A stretch of 64,000 nucleotides of DNA from Pseudophaeomoniella oleicola (Eukaryota > Ascomycota > Eurotiomycetes > Phaeomoniellales > Phaeomoniellaceae): contig QWDQ01000018.1 of assembly GCA_003868215.1 (NCBI GenBank), forward strand, positions 1 through 64,000, given 5' to 3'. Every line of letters starts with the position of its first letter. Position 1 is the first letter of the stretch. A program made the position numbers and the translations under genes. The notes under the pieces are model-generated. The model searched no databases and was not told where the DNA came from. It saw nothing but the letters and a program-made list of their open reading frames with translations. Below, one piece after another: positions 56,282 to 64,000 of the stretch.

Positions 56282-57209
56282 AAACGTCGCTCCCTCGGCT
56301 TGGTGCAGCTACCGTAACTGTTTGACTGCAGAGGTGATGGGGATGCCAATTGATACCCCCTCCTCCCCTCCCTCTCAAATCATCACATTCCATCAATCGA
56401 ACAACACCCCCATGCTACCGTGCCCACTGCAATGTCTTTTGCATAATGGATCGAAATCTGGTGTGGAAGGGAGGTAAATGAATCGGAGTAGAATCGCAGC
56501 GTTGACTCTCCTATACCTGCACTTAGGGGAAATATGAAAATGAGGCCGAAAGAGGCTTATCACTTAACGAACTAGTCTCCAGGTATTCCCCGCTGACGGT
56601 GACCGTTAAGCGCAGTTCCTGGCGATCTGATCTCGACTGACTTTTTGACTCTCTTTCCAACTGCGCTGATGGTGTTCCTCGTTGTGGACTAAAGGCATGG
56701 TCTACGCCTGTCTGTGCCTACACGAGGTCCGAACACCGGGACTCTTTTTGTCGGATGCACTGTGATGAGTTGTAAGTGATGACAGATTTGGCTGTTCCTG
56801 GATCCGAATATGCAAACGATCAACTCCGGTCTGATTAATTGACCCCCACGCTTTACTTATTGCCCTGCCCGCCTTTTCCATTTTCCATCTTTTCTACATT
56901 CCTTCTGCACATCAATCCAGTCGGTCTTTTTTCTTCCTCCTTTTTTTTCTTTTTTCTTTTTTAATTGAAATCGTCAAGTCAGTGTGACCTTATCAGTACT
57001 TGAGAGACTCTTCTTCTTCTTCTCCTTGTTCTTCTTTCACTCGCGGTTGTGACCACTGTGTTGCTCTCAATCATCAATTTGCGTCACTTTGGTTTTCCTT
57101 AAGAAACCCTCCGACGACTCCAAGGCGCCGCCCACCTGAAAACAAAACCCGCCGATTAATTACGTCTTTCCCCGCAACCAGCCATTTGCGATCTCTCTCC
57201 TCTGCAAAT
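56282..57209. promoter_or_regulatory. Long leader/promoter of arginase with pyrimidine tract
   Basis: About 930 bp without a gene. A nearly pure T/C tract lies at about 56924-56963, typical of strong fungal promoters and transcription start areas; further CT-rich stretches occur at 57010-57040. The region between 57000 and 57209 is probably 5' untranslated. Confidence 0.55.
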
Positions 57210-58236
57210 ATGACTGCCCCTTCAACCATTCGCCAGAGGTTTCTCTCCAAACCTCAGGAACTGGGCATTGTCGCTGTTGGCTTCAGTGGTGGACAGGTGC
57301 GACTATTCGTGTCCGGTCGCTTTTACTTCCCGCTGACTCTACTTTCAGTGCAAACCAGGTGTTGACGCTGCACCTCAAGCCCTTATCCAGGCTGGACTCT
57401 TAGAGCAACTGCAAGATGACCTCGGCTACACGCTCCAACATGATGATAAGGTCCATGCATATACCGAAATCATCCCCGAGTCGGATCCAGTCTACAGAAA
57501 TATGAAGAAGCCCTTAGCCGTCAGCGCCGTCACGCAACAGCTCAGCCAGCAGATCTACGAGAAGGCCGTTGGTGGACGGATGGTGCTCACATTGGGTGGT
57601 GACCACTCTATCGCCATCGGTACGATATCAGGAACCGCAAAGGCCGTACGGGAACGATTGGGCAGAGAAATCGCTGTCATCTGGGTCGATGCGCACGCCG
57701 ATATCAACACCCCCGAGACGTCGGACAGTGGGAACATTCACGGTATGCCCGTGGCCTTCCTCACCGGCTTAGCGACGTCGGAACGAGAAGACATATTTGG
57801 CTGGCTCCAGAAAGACCAACTGCTCAACAAGAACAAGCTGGTTTACATCGGTCTGCGAGACGTAGACCGTGGCGAGAAGAAGATCCTGCGAGACAACGGC
57901 ATCAAGGCCTTCTCAATGCACGACGTGGACAGACACGGCATTGGCAGAGTCATGGAAATGGCACTGGCACACATCGGCGCCGACACTCCGATCCACTTAT
58001 CCTTTGACGTCGACGCGCTAGATCCCCAATGGGCTCCCAGCACCGGCACCCCCGTCCGAGGAGGCCTAACCCTGAGAGAAGGCGACTTCATCGCCGAGTG
58101 CGTCCACGAGACCGGTCAATTGGTCGCCATGGACCTAGTCGAAGTCAATCCCAGCTTGGACGTCATGGGCGCCACAGAGACGATAAGGGCAGGTTGCAGT
58201 CTGGTCAGATGCGCACTGGGCGATACACTGCTGTGA
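57210..58236 (+). CDS. Arginase
   Basis: Manganese hydrolase converting arginine to ornithine and urea, cytosolic. Exons 57210-57296 and 57349-58236 (52-nt intron) encode 324 residues, normal for the family. Mn ligands are seen in GGDHSIAIGT, DAHADINTPE and SFDVDALDP; the SGNIHGMP and EVNP words also match. ATG 57210 (context AAATATGACT) begins MTAPSTIRQRF ahead of the first conserved strand. A GXGXX-like GFSGGQ|CKPGVD junction is restored by the splice. Preceded by a pyrimidine-rich leader. Confidence 0.97.
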
Positions 58237-58702
58237 TCGGCATCATTGTTGTATTAGAGAAAGGGCCCCCATCATTAGAGTTCATGTGTGTATGTATGTA
58301 TGTATGGTATTATGTGGTATGTATGTACGTTGAGTGAAAGCCGGAAGTTGTTTGGGTTAGACGTTCCAGGTCACTTGGTATTCTGATCGAAAAAGTTACT
58401 AGATAGAGAGAGACAGAGAACGAGAGCAGGAGGTACTCTTGGATACCAAAAGGAAAAATTTCAACATAACATGACCTTTCAGATGCTTAACCATGATTGC
58501 TTGCTTGCTTGCCTTGCTTCCTTCCTTCCACGAATTTCCATCACTATTAAATGTAATCCTTGAATGCAACACCATCATATCAAAATCATAACCCATAAGT
58601 CATAACCTACGAAACGCCCAAATCCCCCAAGTGCCCCAAATGCCCCCATCTAACCAGCACCATTCATTTCGACGTTAGCACCTACCTTAATATCCGCCTC
58701 CT
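58237..58702. repeat. Convergent intergenic region with TATG microsatellite
   Basis: Between 3' ends. Contains GTAT/TATG repeats at about 58286-58330 and short (CTTG)n/(CTTC)n runs near 58498-58530. No gene. Confidence 0.6.
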
Positions 58703-60172
58703 CTACCCGCTCCACCCGCGTCCTCTAACGTGGTACGTAGCGAGCGTGCCAGACACCGTTGCAGTAGCGATGGCGACGACGATGAGAGTTAGACGAGCGA
58801 GGAATGAGGTTGAGGTGGTGGTGGTGATGGTGATGGTGAATAAGAAGAGGAGGAGGGATAGGGGGAATGTGAGGAGGGAGATGGTGTCTGTTGTGGTGGG
58901 GGATGAGGAAGGGTAGGGGTCGAGGGTGATGAAGTCGCCGCTGTCGTTATCGTTGTTGTTTGGAGGTTTGGGATATGAGCGTTGGACTTCTTTGAAGGAG
59001 CAGAGGGCTCTGTTGTATTGGTCGAGGGTTGCTTGGATGCGAGCTAGTAGTTCGTGTTTTGGAAGGGGAGAGGGGATGGAGGAAGAAGTAGTTGTTGTTG
59101 CTCCTGGCGTAGTTGCTCTAGGTGTCGGTTGGTAGAATGTGTCTTGAGCGGAAGCAGCATATCTCTGCGGTTCGTGGTAGGAAATGCCTGATGGGTCTCC
59201 GAGGTCGTACTGGTCGAGGAGGTATTCGAGATAGATTAACTCGTCCTGCAACGAGCTAAGAACACGGTGGTTGAGCCTCTCGAACCGACGATACTTGGTT
59301 TTGTTTATCGTCGTCGTCGATGGGTTCTGGGCGACGGAGGGAATTCGCGAATCACGAGCTACCTTCGAGGATCTGGAACGCCGTGGAGCCCTACTCGTTC
59401 TCTTGAACGAGGGACTTGAGCTGGCCTCGCGGTAGAATGATTCTGCCTCTTCCATTGATATTGGCGATGAAAAAGATGCTAAATTGGTAGGAACGTGAGA
59501 ATGTTCTGAAATACGGATGGTTTTCGGGAAGCCTGGCGTCAAAGGCACCTCCTCTGCAATGACTTCTGATATCACGCTTCCCTGTTCAGTGGTAATGGGA
59601 GAATGGTCAACGGTGCTGCTTTGCATCGAAATGCCCGAATCAGACTGTGAACTGGGTGGGCCGTCATGCTGGTCGAGAAGATCGACTTTGTCGCCCTGTG
59701 AGGTCCTTTCGCTGTGCCTCTCTTCTTCCACCAACGGAGATTCAACATCGTCGCCGGGCGCAGTTGGTGTATCCCTTGACACGGCATGTGGGCTTGCGTG
59801 AGCTTTGAGTGCAGATTCCGTCGAACTAGCCAGCGAGAGGCGTGAGCCGGCTCTCGAGTCCCAAGTGTCGAGATACTGAAAGACGTCGACGTTGGGAGCA
59901 CTTGATTTATTTGGTCCAGGGTGCCGGATCTTGTCCTTTGTTTCTATGGGCGAATGGCTTATGCTTCGTCGCTTGGTTGAGGTCAAGCTTGCCTTCGATG
60001 CTGATGTCCGAGACCGATGACGAGTTGTACCTTCAATCGCCCCCGTGGGATTCGTTCCATTCGAAGCTGTGAGTTGCCCCGTTACAGCAGATGCTGAGGA
60101 GCTACGAGATGAGAATGAATTTCGGCTGGTTCGTTGACGCCCATGCCGTCTGTCAGAGTTGAAGCCGAACAT
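58703..60172 (-). CDS. DUF6594-type protein with C-terminal membrane segments
   Basis: Single-exon 489-residue protein of unknown function. The N-terminal 270 residues are Ser/Arg-rich and disordered. A conserved block at about 295-325 (RFERLNHRVLSSLQDELIYLE and following) is the start of the DUF6594 domain found in many Pezizomycotina membrane proteins, and two hydrophobic segments at the C-terminus (about 435-455 and 462-482) complete it. A low-complexity Pro/Thr/Ser stretch lies between. The extreme C-terminal coding region consists of Thr/Ile codon repeats. No function should be assigned; probably an organelle or plasma membrane protein. Confidence 0.8.
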   Translation of the reverse strand: MFGFNSDRRHGRQRTSRNSFSSRSSSASAVTGQLTASNGTNPTGAIEGTTRHRSRTSASKASLTSTKRRSISHSPIETKDKIRHPGPNKSSAPNVDVFQYLDTWDSRAGSRLSLASSTESALKAHASPHAVSRDTPTAPGDDVESPLVEEERHSERTSQGDKVDLLDQHDGPPSSQSDSGISMQSSTVDHSPITTEQGSVISEVIAEEVPLTPGFPKTIRISEHSHVPTNLASFSSPISMEEAESFYREASSSPSFKRTSRAPRRSRSSKVARDSRIPSVAQNPSTTTINKTKYRRFERLNHRVLSSLQDELIYLEYLLDQYDLGDPSGISYHEPQRYAASAQDTFYQPTPRATTPGATTTTSSSIPSPLPKHELLARIQATLDQYNRALCSFKEVQRSYPKPPNNNDNDSGDFITLDPYPSSSPTTTDTISLLTFPLSLLLFLFTITITTTTSTSFLARLTLIVVAIATATVSGTLATYHVRGRGWSG

Positions 60173-61491
60173 ATGGAATGCTTACTCAGCCAGGGCTCTT
60201 TTTCTCCGTAAGAGATGTGGTATACACCGGTATGCGATGGAAGTCGCTTCGCGTTGTCATTACGTCGCTGTATATAGGGAGTTAATAGTGGTGCGTCAGA
60301 ATGTGAGCAGTCGTTTGCTCTAGGAGGTGGGCACATCTAAGGTCATACATCGGACAAGTGAGCCCATGGCCATTCGAGGTGTCAGCAACTTCCTGTGACT
60401 TGAAAGTCGAAAGTTGTGACAAGAACATAAGACAGTGACACGTTAAGAGATAGTATAAAGCGGACTTGCTGTGTGGCTTGATCTTTTCGTGCGTACTATC
60501 TACCTTCCCGGGGTTGATAGTATCGTGGTGGACGCAAGGGGGTTCCGATGATATGACAGAACGGGAGTAAGCCTGATCGAGGAGTGTAACATGTTGCAAA
60601 AGTCAGACAGAAAGTGGGTAGAGATAGAGTGTCGCACGATGAGAAACAAGTAGCTCGAGCCCTACGAACAAAGGTGTGTCGACTGCTCTTGATGATCTAC
60701 TGCAGTATCATATCTCAACCATGTAAGTTACAGTAGAATTGATATCAGACAGAAAAAGACGACAGTGGCAAGCGAAGCCAACCCACCTGGTCATATCAGA
60801 GGATGCGCGCAAGTTCTGACGATTGGACTTTGGGTGGATTCATGAGTTCACCAATGGGAAAATGGTAAAGAAAAAGAAAAAGAAAGCAGGCAATAATAGA
60901 AGATCAGTTGAGATTTCATAGGCGGTCGGACAGGATTGAAATTGAAGAACCACAATCTGTAGTGCGCAGCATGCATTAGTGTCAGACGTGGTACAAATCC
61001 TCGCGAGAAATCAGGTCAAGATGCCCACTTCTCCCATGCTCATCATCTTCATCTTCATCTTCATCTTCACCGTATCTCGTCCCGCTTAGTGTTTCCGGGG
61101 GCATATGCACGTCGACCTGAGCCGTCTACAACCAGACATGGTGCCCTTCAATGAAATAGCCCCCATCTCCTTCAAAAGTCCGGGGGTCGCACTACCTCCT
61201 TCCGTGAGTGGGTGGAAGAGATACTGACCCTCACGATCAAGAGGTGTGACCACCAATAGAACACCACCTGCCCCAAGGTTGAGGAACAACCCATGACACG
61301 ATGACTCTCGCACTTTGGACGCTACATCTGCAAGATCGAAAATTAAGGACATGGAACGGAAACAAGCACGGGAATCTACTTCTCTTGGTTTTACTAATTT
61401 AACAATCCAACTCAAGATCTATATCGAGAGTAACCTATCGATGCATACACAAGAATTGGCCCATATTTGAACCAGCCCTGTTCTCACACCA
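60173..61491. other. Gene-free stretch of 1.3 kb
   Basis: Upstream region of the DUF6594 gene and 3' side of the next gene. Holds a purine run (GAAAAAGAAAAAGAAAG) near 60868 and a CATCTT hexamer repeat at 61041-61070. Open frames of about 105-110 codons on the minus strand here start without ATG and are not supported. Confidence 0.5.
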
Positions 61492-64000
61492 TCATTGACC
61501 TTGACCAGGGGTCATCACCGGTACACCATTCTGCTGACCAACCGCAGGTGTTCTATTCTGTCCCTGATGCTGAGAGATTGATGCTTGAGGTGTTGACGTT
61601 GGTCTCTGCGATGCTGCTTGCGCTTGCAGTCTTGCCCTCTCCATCTGAGCGGTATAGGCTGAATTCTGTGACGCTGTTGAAGCCATGGGTATGGTTGGGG
61701 ATGGTGAGGTCTGGTTGGTGGGTGGTTGCTGCGGCTGCTGGAAATACCTTGCCGGCTGTGCCGAGAATGGTGCTCCTGGGAATTGTGCACGTGGAGCTGT
61801 CTCAAGAGGCTTCTGGGGTGACGCGCTTCGAGCAGCAGTGTCTTGTGCACGCTGCTGATATCCAGGCTGGGTCGGGCGTTGCATAAAACCGGAAGCAGCG
61901 TTTTGAGCTTGTTGATGGGAGTTATATGAGCCCCCATAGCCATTGGGTATTGGACGCTGAAATTGTTGCACGTTGGGACTATTGTTGTAGGGTTGTTGAA
62001 CGCCTCCAAAGCGCTGTACGGTTTGAGCCATTGGCCTAGGGGTGGTAGCGTAATTCTGAGAGGGGGTTGCTCCGGCATATGCAGACCTAGCGGTAAGTGG
62101 CGTCGAAGTAGCTGGTCGTGCATTAAGACCATATGCACGAGCGTTGTAGCCTCCGGCCGGAGTTACTGCTGCATTGTAGCTTCCTGAACGGGCCTGTGGT
62201 AGACCTGCTGGACGATTGATCGCTGCGTTTGCAGATGCGGTAGCTCTCTGCTTTGCATATGTAAACTCATCCACTTCCATAACCCCAGAATATTCCTCTT
62301 GGGTGGTAAGTATTCCTGTCGAAATATTTAATGCACGCAATTGATCACCGTCCAACTTCGCGACTGCGTACGGGGGCAAAGATGAAATCATGAGAGACAG
62401 CTGGGTCTTCAACAATTGATAGATCTCATTCTCCGCTGACGATGGCGAGGAAAAGGTTCCCTGCTCTCCGACTGTCGCCCTCGCTGATAACGAGGATGAG
62501 TGTCTGATATGTTGATAAGATACCAAAGTCTTTAGATGGTCTGAGACCTCTTCTAAGATATCGTCCATTTCTTTTTCGCTAACAGCTTCCGTGTCTTCAT
62601 CAACATCTTCGTGGTCTGCAGCGAATGAGGCGACAGCCTCCGAAAAGTCATCGTCGGCCAAGGCTTCGTATGATGTTGTTTCTTCTTCACTGAAACTTGG
62701 TGGGACATCGCTGGGTACTTCTATAGGCCCCAGCAATGCTCGGAAACGGTTCGATCCAGACTTGCTCCACCAGATCTGACTCTTTACTTTCTCTGAGATG
62801 ATTGATTCCCCATCATCATGAACGGGGCCAAAAGAAGAATAAGCCGAAAAGAACAGAGCCTTCTCCCTTGCGGCTTGCACATCGTCGTTTGATGGCTGCA
62901 CAGGATGAGCTCTATCACCAAACCCTATACCCTTTTCACGACTCAGTTGCTCATTGTATGCAATCAGCTCTGTTGCAGTCTTTGGGCCCGCATACCGGAG
63001 CCATTGGCCGGTCGGAAGAGGTGAGAACTTATAATCACCCTTTTCTGCTGGTGTTACTTTTGAGAATTCGGTTTCGACACTTGGACGTGCCCAAGTGAGA
63101 GTTGAGGCCTTCGGGGACGACTTAGCTGGCTTGGGAGGCTCAAGGGGTTTCAAAGAGTGATGCGGCCGGAAGATCTGACCAAAAGTGGCCGTGCGTTTCT
63201 TGTCATTGGCAGCTTCTTGGCTGTTGAAAGGAACAATCTTTGTCGCCGTAATGCCGTTGGGTAGGACATCTTCTTCCACTTTGGGATACCTTATCTTGGT
63301 AGAAGGTCCATTCGATCTGGCGTCTTCTGTAAGACCGGAGACTAGCTGTAGACTGGAGAACAGCTGTTTCGGTCCTCTGTCGGTGCTTCCAACCAATGTC
63401 AAGGCAACACGATTCGGTATCGAGTCCGCATCAGGAACTTTGATCTCGGATATGGTAGTCTCGGATGCCTCTTCAGCCTTGACCTTTCTGTTTTGTAACA
63501 ATTTCTCGGACGCAAATTTGTTCAGAATCTTTTTCAAGGCCGTGTACTGGGTGATGTCACCAGCGTGTGCTGCCTCCCCGTTCACAAGAGCTGCCTGTTG
63601 GTCAAGCACAGTTTGTAAGTCGTCCACAACGGCATCGATTGAAGAATAGGACCCTTCCTGAATGCGTGATGATACATTGTCTTCCCCTCCCCTTTCTGAA
63701 AGTCGGACTCTCTTGTTATTGGGTTCAGCGTTATCTGCTGCCGGAAGCGGTTTCGAGAGTATCGCCTTGCCATTATCATAGCTATAGAGGACGTTGTTAG
63801 CAAAAATGTCACTTGAGGGTAGTCATCAATGCTGACCTTTCTATTATTTTGAGCAGCATGGATAGATTATCTTGAAACTGCTTCCCAGTTTCCATGGACG
63901 CCGTTGCTTCGGACTGCGATTTGTGATTGTCGGTAGTCTTCTCAGGACTTGTAGATCGCTTTCGTTTTCCAATGACCGACGTTGGATCCAGCGAAGCTGG
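61492..64000 (-). CDS. Large nuclear-looking protein, partial (runs off right edge)
   Basis: Exon 63837 to beyond 64000 joins exon 63781-61492 over a 55-nt intron (Ser split). At least 817 residues are in the window; the N-terminus is missing. The visible part starts with a basic GKRKRSTSPEK word (nuclear localisation-like), then a helical region LSMLLKIIESYDNGKAI and RVRLSERGG, an acidic middle and a Gln/Pro/Tyr/Ala-rich C-terminal 250 residues of the kind found in transcription and chromatin-remodelling subunits. The N-terminal helical layout recalls Rsc58-type RSC subunits, but I cannot confirm this and give no name. Confidence 0.75.

Noticed and set aside
60282-61415. Two open frames of about 105-110 codons on the minus strand
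   Set aside because: Both begin at non-ATG codons and show no domain, signal or splice context.
1-64000. tRNA genes, rRNA, CRISPR arrays
   Set aside because: No T-arm plus acceptor-stem arrangement was found in intergenic DNA, and no spaced repeats of CRISPR type exist; a eukaryotic nuclear context makes CRISPR irrelevant.
61492-64000. Naming the partial gene as Rsc58
   Set aside because: Resemblance is limited to a helical N-terminal stretch and composition; the diagnostic bromodomain could not be confirmed.

Overview
This window is the end of a filamentous ascomycete (Pezizomycotina) chromosome. Base 1 opens a run of about twelve CCCTAA telomere repeats. It is followed by about 1.7 kb of extremely AT-rich DNA in which CpA/TpG is almost absent, the mark left by repeat-induced point mutation (RIP). 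From about 1.75 kb the composition switches abruptly to normal gene-bearing DNA. The genes have short introns (about 43-150 nt) with GTRNGT-type donors. Gene content (two P450s, many dehydrogenases and hydrolases, fungal-specific transcription factors) would suit a black-yeast-like or other Eurotiomycete lineage, but I cannot name the genus from this sequence.

Layout. (1) 1-1745: telomere and RIP-degraded subtelomere. (2) 1.97-9.44 kb: an NCS1 nucleobase-type transporter, a Zn2Cys6 regulator, a XanA-like xanthine dioxygenase and an alpha/beta hydrolase, which look like a small purine-salvage group; an unrecognised, possibly damaged gene follows at 10.4-11.4 kb. (3) 12.0-38.4 kb: a dense group of fifteen genes that reads as an aromatic-compound catabolic cluster. 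It holds two SDRs, a carboxymuconolactone-decarboxylase-family protein, two related P450s, two type-B carboxylesterases, an MFS transporter, two 3-hydroxyisobutyrate-dehydrogenase-like proteins, an NmrA-like reductase, homogentisate 1,2-dioxygenase, an enol-lactonase-like hydrolase, maleylacetate reductase and a C2H2 plus fungal_trans regulator. (4) 39.3-42.2 kb: a metallo-beta-lactamase-fold hydrolase and a secreted nucleoside hydrolase. (5) 43.4 kb to the right edge: mostly conserved housekeeping genes (SNIP1-like FHA protein, J-protein, CsbD-like mitochondrial protein, AUH-type hydratase, GatB, arginase, a DUF6594 protein, a large nuclear-looking protein running off the edge), with a GMC oxidoreductase and a DUF676-type lipase-like protein among them.

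How it may work together. In region 3 the esterases would free an aromatic alcohol or acid, the P450s would hydroxylate it, the SDRs and dehydrogenases would oxidise side chains, homogentisate dioxygenase would open the ring, and the hydrolase, CMD protein and maleylacetate reductase would take products toward 3-oxoadipate-type central intermediates. This route is inferred. The strongest evidence that the group is one regulon is an 8-bp word, ATGTGGGG, found by eye eight times, only in upstream regions of this cluster (13.1, 16.2 twice, 20.7, 22.4, 28.6, 33.0 and 35.3 kb). It is a candidate site for the cluster's own C2H2 factor or for a CreA-like repressor. The cluster has a homogentisate-type ring-opening enzyme and a maleylacetate reductase, but no maleylacetoacetate isomerase, fumarylacetoacetase or hydroxyquinol dioxygenase was seen in the window, so the substrate is an open question.
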